From Akkermansia muciniphila (GTDB taxonomy: Bacteria; Verrucomicrobiota; Verrucomicrobiia; Verrucomicrobiales; Akkermansiaceae): a DNA stretch of 43,661 bases. Below the pieces are notes generated by a model. The model did no database searches. It was not told the origin of the DNA and saw nothing but the letters and a program-made list of their open reading frames with translations. Below, piece after piece: positions 1 to 7,728 of the stretch. Position numbers and translations under genes: made by a program. Position 1 is the first letter of the stretch. Each line of letters opens with the position of its first letter. Where the stretch lies: assembly GCA_945873305.1 (NCBI GenBank), contig CAMCCX010000017.1, positions 1-43,661 of the forward strand. The letters are read 5' to 3'.

Positions 1-1
1 C

Positions 2-859
2 GAGGCCACCGTGGACCTCGTGATGCGCCTGCCGGAATCCTGGCGCACCTGGCCGGAGAAAACCGGCGAACTCTTGATAGAAACGCCGGACGGCCGCCAT
101 CTCCCGCTTTCCCTCGTCGCGGACGTGCACGAGGTGAACGGCCCGAACGTGATCAACCGCGAGAACGGCCAGCGCCGAATCGTCATCGGCGCGAACACCG
201 ACGAGCGCGACCTCGAATCGCTGGTGGAAAACTGGCAGCGGGCGGTCGCGGAACAGGTGAAACTGCCCGACGGCTACACGCTGCGCTTCGAGGGCGAATA
301 CCTCGCCCGCCAGCAGGCTTCGCAGCGGATTCTCATCCTCTTCGCCATCATCGCCGGAGTCATCGCGGTGCTGCTAACGGGCTATTTCCGCAGCCTGTCA
401 CTCGCCTTGCAGGTCATGCTCAATCTGCCGCTCGCCCTCGCCGGCGCGCTCGCCTTCACCTGGTGGAAAATCGACAACATCAGCATCGCCACCCTCGTCG
501 GCTTCATCGCCGTGGGCGGCGTGGCCGCTAGAAACGGGATCATGATGATTTCCCACTACCTCCACCTCATGCGCCACGAAGGCGAGGTTTTCGGCATCGC
601 GCTGATCACGCGCGGGACGCAGGAGCGCCTGGTGCCCGTGCTCATGACCGCGCTGGCCGCGGGCATCGCGCTCATTCCGCTGGTGCTCGCCCCCGGCGAG
701 CCCGGCAAGGAAATCCTCCACCCCGTCGCCGTCGCCATCGTCGGCGGGTTGATTTCCTCCACCCTCCTCGACCTCGTCGTCACCCCCGCCGTCTTTTTCC
801 TGCTAGGGAGAAAAGCGGCCGAAAATGCTCTCAGGCTGGACGCTCCAGCCGCCCGATAG
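2..859 (+). CDS. CusA/CzcA-family heavy-metal efflux RND transporter, C-terminal part (5' end outside window)
   Basis: This is the last 285 residues of an inner-membrane HME-RND proton/metal antiporter; the frame is open to the left edge, so the start is missing. The fragment holds the end of the periplasmic porter region (about residues 1-100) and then the C-terminal membrane domain, with hydrophobic segments near residues 105-125, 130-150, 155-180 and 205-270. The stretches AARNGIMMISHYLHLM, RGTQERLVPVLMTAL and GEPGKEILHPVAVAI are family hallmarks of CusA/CzcA proteins, which pump Cu(I)/Ag(I) or Zn/Co/Cd out with a periplasmic adaptor and an outer-membrane channel. Which metal is used cannot be told because the methionine or aspartate determinants lie upstream. 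The next gene, 18 bp downstream on the same strand, is a small exported protein likely in the same operon. Confidence 0.93.
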   Translation, partial: EATVDLVMRLPESWRTWPEKTGELLIETPDGRHLPLSLVADVHEVNGPNVINRENGQRRIVIGANTDERDLESLVENWQRAVAEQVKLPDGYTLRFEGEYLARQQASQRILILFAIIAGVIAVLLTGYFRSLSLALQVMLNLPLALAGALAFTWWKIDNISIATLVGFIAVGGVAARNGIMMISHYLHLMRHEGEVFGIALITRGTQERLVPVLMTALAAGIALIPLVLAPGEPGKEILHPVAVAIVGGLISSTLLDLVVTPAVFFLLGRKAAENALRLDAPAAR

Positions 860-877
860 AAACCAACCATCACCAAC

Positions 878-1303
878 ATGAAAACCAAATTGACCACACT
901 GCTCCTCGCCCTCACCGCCAGCTTCGCCTTCGGCCATGGCGAAGCTGAACTCGGACCCAACAAGGGACGCATCGTCGAATTCAGCACCAACGAAAGCATG
1001 CATGGCGAGGTCGTTCAAAAAGACGGCAAGCTCCACATCGCCCTTCTCGACAAGGACATGAAGCCCGTGAAAGTGGATGCGCAGGACATCACCGCCACGG
1101 CAGGCACCCGCGACAAGCCCGTGAAACTCGAAGTCACCAAGAGCGAAAGCGGGTTCACCGTCGCCGCGCCCAAGGCGGGCGAGTGGCTGATTTTGCAATA
1201 CAAGCCGGACAAGTCCGCCAAAGCGATCACCGCACGGCTGCACTATGACGTGAAGAAATGCGGCACCTGCCAGAGTCCCGAGTGGCTCTGCTCTTGCCAT
1301 TAG
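878..1303 (+). CDS. Small exported protein with Cys/His-rich C-terminal tail, linked to metal efflux pump
   Basis: The protein has 141 residues. Residues 1-19 look like a cleavable Sec signal peptide (MKTKLTTLLLALTASFAFG), followed by an early HGEAE sequence. The middle is a small, probably beta-rich domain of about 100 residues that I cannot assign to a named family with certainty. The last 14 residues, CGTCQSPEWLCSCH, hold four cysteines and a terminal histidine. Such a tail could bind a soft metal such as Cu(I), but this is inference. The gene follows the CusA/CzcA-type pump gene by 18 bp, so co-transcription and a role as periplasmic metal chaperone or sensor are plausible. The ATG at 878 is chosen because it gives the signal peptide directly. 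Confidence 0.8.
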   Translation: MKTKLTTLLLALTASFAFGHGEAELGPNKGRIVEFSTNESMHGEVVQKDGKLHIALLDKDMKPVKVDAQDITATAGTRDKPVKLEVTKSESGFTVAAPKAGEWLILQYKPDKSAKAITARLHYDVKKCGTCQSPEWLCSCH

Positions 1304-1361
1304 ATCCTGCGAGGCAACGAAAGATATTGTATCAAGGAACCATTCGTGCGATTGTGCCGAA

Positions 1362-1970
1362 ATGGTCGAATCCGTTATCGAGAAAATTCGTCGTGTCGCC
1401 GTCGTGGTGGCCCATCCGGATGATGAAACCCTGTGGGCGGGAGGCCTTCTGCTAAGTCATCCCGAGTGGAATCCCTTCGTCGTGACACTCTGCCGCGGCA
1501 GCGATCCGGAGCGGGCTCCGAAATTCCTGTCCGCCCTCGGCCGGTTCAACGCGCGAGGCGTGATGGGCGATTTGGATGACGGTCCCGATCAGGCTCCGCT
1601 CGCCGCCTCGCTGGTGCGTGAAACCATCCTGTCACTACTGCCGGAACGCGACTTCGATCTTCTAATCACCCACGCTCCCCGCGGCGAATATACCCGCCAC
1701 CGCCGGCACGAGGAGGTTTCCCGGGCAGTCCGGGTGCTATGGAAAAGAGGAGATCTCCGCGCCGCGAGACTCTGGCAGTTCGCCTACGACGACCGGGAAG
1801 GAAGCGGCGCTCCCCGGCCCCGTGAGGACGCCGACTTCCAGTTCCCTCTATCCGACGAGCTGTGGGACCGCAAGTCCACGATCATCACCGACGTCTATGG
1901 ATTCGGCCCCGACAGCTGGGAAGCCCGCGCGGTCACGCGTGGCGAGGCTTTCCATTGCTTCGTCGGTTAG
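1362..1970 (+). CDS. PIG-L family (LmbE-like) de-N-acetylase
   Basis: The protein has 202 residues and belongs to the zinc-dependent PIG-L/LmbE deacetylases, which remove acetyl groups from N-acetylated sugars or sugar conjugates. The metal-binding motif AHPDDE is at residues 17-22, and the second histidine region (THAPRGEYTRHRRHEEV) is at about residues 105-121. No signal peptide is seen, so it should act in the cytoplasm. It is the first gene of a tight plus-strand cassette: a GT4 glycosyltransferase follows after 23 bp and a GH100-like hydrolase after that. The context suggests deacetylation of a glycan precursor or small glycoside. The true substrate is unknown. A second, quite different PIG-L gene lies at 39992-40828. 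Confidence 0.88.
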   Translation: MVESVIEKIRRVAVVVAHPDDETLWAGGLLLSHPEWNPFVVTLCRGSDPERAPKFLSALGRFNARGVMGDLDDGPDQAPLAASLVRETILSLLPERDFDLLITHAPRGEYTRHRRHEEVSRAVRVLWKRGDLRAARLWQFAYDDREGSGAPRPREDADFQFPLSDELWDRKSTIITDVYGFGPDSWEARAVTRGEAFHCFVG

Positions 1971-1993
1971 CCCGGCTCCGGAAGTTCCCCCCC

Positions 1994-3130
1994 ATGAAAA
2001 TCCTGATTCTCTATCACTATCCTCCCGCTCCCGGCGGGCTGGCCACCCAGGCGGACCTTCTCTACAAGGGGCTGTTGGAAATCGGGGTGGACGCGCGGCC
2101 GGCCCACCTCAAGTCGGACCTCGAAAAAGAATGGTATTACCGCACGTTCAAGCCGGACGTGGTGGTGGGCGTGGGTTTCTGGGGCGATGTGCCGGACATC
2201 GTCCTGCATCCCCAGCGCTTCGGGATCCGCGCGGTGCCATGGATTCTGGCAGACGGCTACGTCGCCAACTACCGCGACGTTCTTGACGCGCTGCCGCTCA
2301 TCCTCGTGCCGTCGGATTGGGTCCGGGAAACCTTCGTCAGGGACGGCATCCGCGGAGACCACGCCGTGACCTTGCCGGTCGGATGCGACACGGACAGCTT
2401 CATTCCGAGGACGGCGGACAGCCCCGAAGTCCGGGCGGTGCGCGACGGGCTCGGGGTTTCACCGGAGGAGCTGCTCGTTCTAACTGTGGGTGGCGATGCC
2501 GCGTCCAAGGGCGGGCGCGAGGTGATGGAAGCCCTCGCCACGTTGGGCGATGAAGTGCCACCGTGGCGCTATGTCTGCAAGGTCTGGCCGCAGGACCGGA
2601 CGACCGTGCAGAACGATCTCGATCTCGAACTGGCCCGCAGCCTCGGGATCTCTGACCGCGTCAGCTTCGAGACGCACTTGGTGTCCCGCAATCTCATGCC
2701 CTATCTGATCGCCGCCTGCGACGTCTATGCCGCGCCCTCGCGGCTGGAGGGATTCGGGATGCCGCAGGTCGAGGCGGGGGCCTGCGGCAAGCCCGTCATC
2801 GGCATCCGCGCGATGGCCATGCTCGACACGTTGGTCCACGGGGAAACGGCGTTTCTCGCCGGCGTGGCGCGGGAAATCCGCATCACGGAGACCGTGTTAG
2901 GACCGGAGTCCGGCTTCGAACCGAACCATCGGGTGGTTTTCGACAAGCCGCGCGTCGCGGACTACCGCGCCAGTCCGCAGGACATCGCCGGGCATTTGAA
3001 GCAGCTCCTCAACGACCCCGGCCTGCGGCAGCGGATGGGCGAGGCGGGACGGCGGCGGGCGGTGGAGCGCTTTGATTACCGGCTCGTCGCCCGGCGTTTG
3101 ATCGAAATTCTCAACGAACACCCCTCCTGA
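1994..3130 (+). CDS. GT4-family glycosyltransferase
   Basis: This 378-residue retaining glycosyltransferase has the GT-B fold. The start MKILILYHYPPAPGGLATQA is a typical GT4 N-terminus with a Gly-rich nucleotide-side loop. The donor-binding region near residue 250 contains SRLEGFGMPQVEAG, which carries the E-x7-E signature of GT4 enzymes. The frame is open further upstream, but the ATG at 1994 is preferred because it begins exactly at the first beta strand and clears the preceding stop. It is the middle gene of the PIG-L / GT4 / hydrolase cassette, and its stop lies one base before the next ATG. Donor and acceptor are unknown. Confidence 0.88.
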   Translation: MKILILYHYPPAPGGLATQADLLYKGLLEIGVDARPAHLKSDLEKEWYYRTFKPDVVVGVGFWGDVPDIVLHPQRFGIRAVPWILADGYVANYRDVLDALPLILVPSDWVRETFVRDGIRGDHAVTLPVGCDTDSFIPRTADSPEVRAVRDGLGVSPEELLVLTVGGDAASKGGREVMEALATLGDEVPPWRYVCKVWPQDRTTVQNDLDLELARSLGISDRVSFETHLVSRNLMPYLIAACDVYAAPSRLEGFGMPQVEAGACGKPVIGIRAMAMLDTLVHGETAFLAGVAREIRITETVLGPESGFEPNHRVVFDKPRVADYRASPQDIAGHLKQLLNDPGLRQRMGEAGRRRAVERFDYRLVARRLIEILNEHPS

Positions 3131-3131
3131 A

Positions 3132-4247
3132 ATGAACGCGTCCATCCAAGAAGCCAAAGCCGCCGCGCTTGAAGTGCTTCTTCACAATTGCCGTGGTCCC
3201 TGCGACGGTCTTCCGCGCACGGCGGGCTGGGGCTATCCCGAGCCGTACACCCGGGACCTGCTCATTTCCGCCCTCGGCATCTTCGCTACGGGAAACGAAG
3301 TGCTTCTCCACTCGCTGCGCCGGGTGCTGGCGACCCTCGCCCTGAACCAGAGTCCGCGCGGGATGATCTCCTCGCTCGCACACGATCCGGAGGACCGCGG
3401 AGCCAGCGATACCACGCCGTTGTTTCTTCTGGTGTTAGGAATGTTCCGGCGCTTCACCGGCGACGAGGATTTCCTGGAAGACGCGGCGACAAAGGCGCTC
3501 CAATGGATGGACTATCAGACCATCGACGACCGGGAATTGGTGGGCCAGCAACCGACCAGCGACTGGCGGGACGAACATTGGGTCCTCGGCCACGGCCTGT
3601 ATGTGAACGCGCTCGTGCACGGCTATCGCAAAATCCTCGGCATGGACGAGCGCGCCGAAGCCCTGCGGATCGACGCGAACCGCGAGGACGGCAGAGGTTT
3701 CGTCACCGAGGGCCAGGCCACCTATGCCCTTTGGTTTTACAAAGTGCTGCGGGACAAGCGCTGTGACCTGCTAGGGAACAGCCTCGCCATCCTCACCGGC
3801 CTGGCGGATCGCGAGCGGTCGCGGGAAATGCTCGCCTGGATCGAAGCGCACTGCGACGCGATGCGCGAGGAGGGCGAGTTGGCGCTGGAGTTGGCGCCTT
3901 GTTTTTTCCCGTTCATGCAGCCGTCGGATCCCGACTGGCACCCGCGTTATGAAATCTACAACCCGCCCGGCCACTATCACAACGGCGGCGTCTGGCCCTT
4001 TGTCTGCGGCTTCCACATCGCCGCGATGGTGGCCGCCGGCGAGCAGGAGATGGCGGAAGCAAAGCTCCAAGCCCTCACCCGCCTCGTGCGGATTTCCCGC
4101 AAACTGCCTTCCGCTGCTTTCGGTTTCAACGAGTGGTTCCGCGCCCAGGACGCCAGCCCCGCGGGTGAGGACTGGCAGACTTGGTCCGCGTCCATGTATC
4201 TCTACGCCGCCGCCTGCGTGGAGACGGGCAGGGCCTTGTATTTCTAG
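3132..4247 (+). CDS. Six-hairpin (alpha/alpha)6 glycosidase-like protein, GH100/invertase-like
   Basis: The 371 residues read as an all-helical (alpha/alpha)6-barrel glycosidase of the kind found in GH100 neutral invertases and amylo-1,6-glucosidase-like proteins. Supporting stretches are WGYPEPYTRDLLISALG (about residues 36-52), SDWRDEHW (about 143-150, candidate catalytic Asp), HYHNGGVWPFVCGFH (about 282-296) and FNEWFRAQD...QTWSASMYLYAA (about 335-365, candidate catalytic Glu in NEWF). No signal peptide is present, so it is probably cytoplasmic. It starts one base after the GT4 stop, which implies translational coupling, and its TAG overlaps the convergent rimO stop within a shared CTAG. 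The assignment to GH100 rests on recalled motifs and is tentative; the substrate may be the glycoside made by its neighbour. Confidence 0.7.
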   Translation: MNASIQEAKAAALEVLLHNCRGPCDGLPRTAGWGYPEPYTRDLLISALGIFATGNEVLLHSLRRVLATLALNQSPRGMISSLAHDPEDRGASDTTPLFLLVLGMFRRFTGDEDFLEDAATKALQWMDYQTIDDRELVGQQPTSDWRDEHWVLGHGLYVNALVHGYRKILGMDERAEALRIDANREDGRGFVTEGQATYALWFYKVLRDKRCDLLGNSLAILTGLADRERSREMLAWIEAHCDAMREEGELALELAPCFFPFMQPSDPDWHPRYEIYNPPGHYHNGGVWPFVCGFHIAAMVAAGEQEMAEAKLQALTRLVRISRKLPSAAFGFNEWFRAQDASPAGEDWQTWSASMYLYAAACVETGRALYF

Positions 4248-5647
4248 CGGGCCGCGACGAGGTCGTAGCCGCGCCAGTCGCCGATGGTGATGTCGGCGAA
4301 TTCGCCGACGGGGATGCTTTCGTCCACCATCACGGAGCCGTCGATTTCCGGGGCGTCCCACTGGGTGCGGGCGACGCCGGGCTGCTCGACCAACACGCGG
4401 ACGGCCTTGCCGACCTGGGCCTGGTTGGTTTCGCCGGCGATTTTCTGGAGCGCTGCCATCGAGCGCGACCAGCGGCTTTTGCGGGTGGCGTGGTGGAGGT
4501 GGCCGTCCATCTTGTTAGCGCGGGTACCTTCTTCCTTGGAGTATTGGAAAACGCCGGCGCGCTCGAAACGGAACTCGCGGATGAACTCCAACAGTTCCTG
4601 GAAATCCTCCTCGGTCTCGCCGGGGAAGCCGACGATGAAGGTGGTGCGGATGCCGAGGCCGGGGATGCCGGCGCGCATCCGGCGCAGCAGGTCGCGGATG
4701 TAGTCGCCGCTGGTCACCCGCTTCATGGCGGTGAGCATTCTATCTGAAATATGCTGGAGCGGAATATCGACGTATTTCGCGACCTTGTCGCACTCGGCGA
4801 TGGTGGTGATGAGCTCGTCCGACCAATGCGCGGGGTGGGTGTAGAGCAGGCGAACCCAGAAATCGCCTTCGATCTTGTTGATCTCGCGGAGCAGGGTGGA
4901 GAGAGATTCGCCGCGGGTGGAATCGACCGGCGAGCTTGGGGTCGGGCGTTTGCCTTCCCACTGGTCCATGCCGAAGTAGGTGGTATCCTGGGAGATCAGG
5001 TTGATTTCCTTCACGCCGGATGCAACGAGCGCCTGAACTTCTCTAACGACGGAGTCCTGCGTCCGTGACCGGTGTTTGCCGCGGATGGTCGGGATGATGC
5101 AGAAGGTGCAGGTGTGGTTGCAGCCCTCGGCGATTTTCACATAGGCGAAATGATCGGGCGTGAGGCGGATGCGCGGCGTCGAGTAGTCCGGGACGTATTG
5201 CGGCTTAAGGGTGACGAAGTCGCGCGGGTCCTCGGTGGCGGACGGACCCTCGGTTTTCTGGACCTCCGAGTCGTTCTGTTTTCCCAACAGGTTCTCGATG
5301 ATCGGGGCGACCTTGGTGATTTGGTCGAGGCCGATGAAAGCGTCCACCTCGGGCATGATGCCGGGGAGATCCTTGGCGAAGCGTTGTGATAGACAACCGG
5401 CGACGATGATTTTCTGGCGCTCGCGGTCGGGATCTTCCGAGCGGTCCTTCACGGCGCCGAAGATGGCGTCGATGGACTCCTGCTTCGCCATGTCGATGAA
5501 CGAGCAGGTGTTGATGATGAGGACATCCGCGAGCTCGGGATCGGGCGTGAGGGACATGCCGGCTTGGGCGAGGTGGCCGATCATGACTTCCGAGTCGATG
5601 AGGTTTTTGGCGCAACCGAGTGAGATGAGACCGACGGTGGTGGACAT
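4244..5647 (-). CDS. rimO: Ribosomal protein S12 methylthiotransferase RimO
   Basis: RimO is a radical-SAM enzyme with two [4Fe-4S] clusters that attaches a methylthio group to the conserved aspartate of ribosomal protein S12. The N-terminal UPF0004 domain shows Cys12 (SLGCAKN), Cys48 (NTCSF) and a third Cys near residue 84 (VAGCLSQRF). The radical-SAM motif CNHTCTFC lies near residues 175-182, followed by HRSRTQDSVVREVQAL and ISQDTTYFG. A C-terminal TRAM domain ends in GDWRGYDLVAAR. At 467 residues it is slightly longer than usual because of two loop insertions, one before the radical-SAM domain (Asp/Glu/Ser-rich) and one after WEGKRPTPSS. It converges with the hydrolase gene at 3132-4247 and shares four bases with it. 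Confidence 0.96.
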   Translation of the reverse strand: MSTTVGLISLGCAKNLIDSEVMIGHLAQAGMSLTPDPELADVLIINTCSFIDMAKQESIDAIFGAVKDRSEDPDRERQKIIVAGCLSQRFAKDLPGIMPEVDAFIGLDQITKVAPIIENLLGKQNDSEVQKTEGPSATEDPRDFVTLKPQYVPDYSTPRIRLTPDHFAYVKIAEGCNHTCTFCIIPTIRGKHRSRTQDSVVREVQALVASGVKEINLISQDTTYFGMDQWEGKRPTPSSPVDSTRGESLSTLLREINKIEGDFWVRLLYTHPAHWSDELITTIAECDKVAKYVDIPLQHISDRMLTAMKRVTSGDYIRDLLRRMRAGIPGLGIRTTFIVGFPGETEEDFQELLEFIREFRFERAGVFQYSKEEGTRANKMDGHLHHATRKSRWSRSMAALQKIAGETNQAQVGKAVRVLVEQPGVARTQWDAPEIDGSVMVDESIPVGEFADITIGDWRGYDLVAAR

Positions 5648-5663
5648 AAAAAGAGAGCGAAGA

Positions 5664-5686
5664 AGTGATCAGTAATCAGTGATCAG
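5664..5686. repeat. Short tandem ATCAGTR repeat / imperfect palindrome upstream of rimO
   Basis: The 23 bases contain ATCAGTA, ATCAGTG and ATCAG in register with a 7-base period, and two TGATCA palindromes flank the centre, giving an imperfect dyad. It lies 17-39 bases upstream of the rimO start, in the 74-bp gap to the next gene. It might be an operator or part of the rimO promoter, or only a small simple repeat. Confidence 0.4.
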
Positions 5687-5721
5687 AAGGTGATAGGAAA
5701 ATGGATGGCCTACAGCACTTC

Positions 5722-6378
5722 TTAATACTGCGGCGGCAGGATGAGTTCGTCGCCGACCTGCGGCTTGACCTGGCCGAAGCCTGGCAGCGGGTTGGCGATC
5801 GCGCCCTCGGCGGTGATGTCGGAAACCTTGAGCTGGCCGAGAATGCCGGTCTTGCGGCGGATGGCGACGATGACGCCGGTTTGGATTTGCTCGGGCAGCA
5901 GCACCTCGAAGGTGACAAATCCGCCGTATTGCGCGTCCTCGACGTATTCCTTGATGCGGCCGACGAGCAGGGCGTCGCTGATCATACGGGCGCGGCGGAG
6001 TTCGCTGTCCTTACCCTCGAGGCCGCGCTGGGCGAGCAGGCCTTCTTCGTCTTGGGCGACTTTTTTGTCGCGGGCCTCGGCTTCCTTGCGGAGTTCGATT
6101 TCCTCGAGGGCGCGCTTGTTTTGGGCTACTTGGAGCTTCATCGCCTCGAGTTCGGAGTTGGCGGGCGTCTGGACGGATTCGCTGCGGAGCAACTGCAAAT
6201 CCCGCTGCATCTTGAGGTTGTCTTGCTCAGCGCGGAGTTCCTTCACTTGCTTTTGGAGGCGGGCGATTTCATCCGCCGGGGTGTTCTTCACCCCTTGGTT
6301 CATGCCCTGCCAGGAGACGGCGAGCGCGCCGAGCAGCAGCGCAATCGTCGCGCCAAGGAGAAGTTTCATCGTGTCCAT
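5722..6378 (-). CDS. Membrane-anchored coiled-coil protein with C-terminal beta domain, unknown function
   Basis: The protein has 218 residues from the ATG at 6378 (MDTMKLLLGATIALLLG). A single hydrophobic segment at about residues 4-22 is an uncleaved anchor or signal peptide. Residues about 32-125 are rich in Glu, Lys, Gln and Leu with heptad spacing (DEIARLQKQVKELRAEQDNL) and predict a long coiled coil. The last 70 residues (GGFVTFEVLLPE...GDELILPPQY) look beta-rich, like a small barrel. An alternative ATG two codons later (6369) is equally possible, whereas a longer frame upstream would run into the preceding gene. The upstream minus-strand gene ends 33 bp before this start, so the two are probably co-transcribed. 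I know no function for it; a periplasmic scaffold is a guess. Confidence 0.72.
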   Translation of the reverse strand: MDTMKLLLGATIALLLGALAVSWQGMNQGVKNTPADEIARLQKQVKELRAEQDNLKMQRDLQLLRSESVQTPANSELEAMKLQVAQNKRALEEIELRKEAEARDKKVAQDEEGLLAQRGLEGKDSELRRARMISDALLVGRIKEYVEDAQYGGFVTFEVLLPEQIQTGVIVAIRRKTGILGQLKVSDITAEGAIANPLPGFGQVKPQVGDELILPPQY

Positions 6379-6410
6379 GGGCGGGACGTTGGACGGGGCG
6401 GGAGCGGATG

Positions 6411-7652
6411 TCAACGCGGGGCGAGAACTCCGGATGACGTGGAATTCTTGCTCAGCCAGGCTTCGGCAGAGGCCGGATCTTCCCGCTTCCATGCGTCAAG
6501 GGTGCGGCGATACATCTGATCGCGCTGTTTCTCGTCGCCGATCCGGGCGATGGCCGCGACGGCGGTGGCGGGGTCGTTGCCAAAAGAATGCCAGACGAAA
6601 TTCTGCACCACGCGGTCGTTCACGTCGTTGGGGTAGCGGTCCATCAGGGAGACCGCCGCCTTCGGGTTTTGCACGGCGGCGCTGGTGATCATGCCGCGGA
6701 GGGCGTTGCTGCGCGCGTCACCGCTGGGCAGGGTGTTGAAGGAATTCCAAGCGGCTTGCTCGTCCTTTTTCGCCCACGCGCTGTAAATATCATCGATCCG
6801 GCGCCGCGAAGCTTCGCCTGGGTTGGCGAGGAGCCAGGAAACGGTGCCTGCCGGATCGGTGGTGGCGAGTTGCTCGGCGACCCGCATCATCGCGCCGTTG
6901 CGCAGGGAATCATCCGTGATGGCGGCGATCCACGAGCGGGTGGCGTCCGATCCTTGCTGGAGCAGATGCGGTAAGATGGAATCGAGGGCTTTGCCGCGTT
7001 CCTCGCTCAGCGGCATGCTGACGAGAAGCTCGGTGGCTCGCGCGGGGTCGGATGCGGCGATGCCGCGAATGATTCCCGGCATGTAAGGATTGGCTTCATC
7101 GCCCTCGTGATTCGCTTTGGCCCAGCGGATGGCGGCCTCCGGATCGGTCGAGGCCCATGAGGTGAGAATCGTGCCGGCGGCGAAATCGTTAGTCGTGTTT
7201 TCCTTGGCATAAGCAAGGGCGGCCAGCGGATCGGCCTGGCCCCATGCCGTTAGCAGCAAGGAATACTCGCCCATCCGCCCTTCGGTGAGGCCGAGACTGC
7301 GGAAATGGGCGACCGCTCCTTCAAAATCGCCGGGTGCGAGTTGATCGATGAAAGCCAGTAACGCGCGATTCCGGTCCAGTGGGTTTTCGCCGCGGATGAT
7401 CGACTCGAGACGCGCCAGGCGGTCTTGGGAGGTTGATTTCGCGTCACGCTCCGGGCGGGCGCTGCGTGGGGAATTCTTGGATTCCGCTCCATTTCCCGGG
7501 GAATTCCGTGATGACGAGCGGGTTGACCGGGTTTCGGCCGGGCCGGTTTGACCTTCCTCCGCCGAAGCCGAAGAAGAGACGCGGCCTGCCATGAATCCGC
7601 CGGTTCCGATGAGAACAAGCGCGGCCAAGGCGGTGAGAGGCGTGAGTTTCAT
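6411..7652 (-). CDS. Exported tandem helical-repeat protein (W..xDPxAAxxW repeats)
   Basis: This 413-residue protein starts with a signal or anchor segment (residues about 3-25, TALAALVLIGTGGFMAGRV) and a Ser/Arg/Glu-rich low-complexity linker to about residue 80. The rest is built of about eight repeats of 30-40 residues with the core (A/S)W-x-x-x-DP-x-A-A-x-x-W/A. Examples are AWGQADPLAALAYA, SWASTDPEAAIRWA, QLATTDPAGTVSWL, AWAKKDEQAAWNSF and AWKREDPASAEAWL. The spacing suggests a superhelix of helical hairpins like TPR or Sel1 proteins, so a periplasmic binding scaffold is likely. Proteins of this type are common and multi-copy in Verrucomicrobiaceae (recalled, not checked). The coiled-coil anchor gene follows 32 bp downstream. 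Confidence 0.75.
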   Translation of the reverse strand: MKLTPLTALAALVLIGTGGFMAGRVSSSASAEEGQTGPAETRSTRSSSRNSPGNGAESKNSPRSARPERDAKSTSQDRLARLESIIRGENPLDRNRALLAFIDQLAPGDFEGAVAHFRSLGLTEGRMGEYSLLLTAWGQADPLAALAYAKENTTNDFAAGTILTSWASTDPEAAIRWAKANHEGDEANPYMPGIIRGIAASDPARATELLVSMPLSEERGKALDSILPHLLQQGSDATRSWIAAITDDSLRNGAMMRVAEQLATTDPAGTVSWLLANPGEASRRRIDDIYSAWAKKDEQAAWNSFNTLPSGDARSNALRGMITSAAVQNPKAAVSLMDRYPNDVNDRVVQNFVWHSFGNDPATAVAAIARIGDEKQRDQMYRRTLDAWKREDPASAEAWLSKNSTSSGVLAPR

Positions 7653-7728
7653 GAGTTTTGAATGACGCGAATGATTACATCACCATAACGACCCACGCTC
7701 CCGGTTTTTTCCAAAAACCGTCGGCGGA

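Noticed and set aside
7702-7720. Hairpin CGGTTTTT/AAAAACCG after the lactonase gene as a terminator
   Set aside because: The stem is mostly A-T and lacks a U-tract beyond it, so it is too weak to call.
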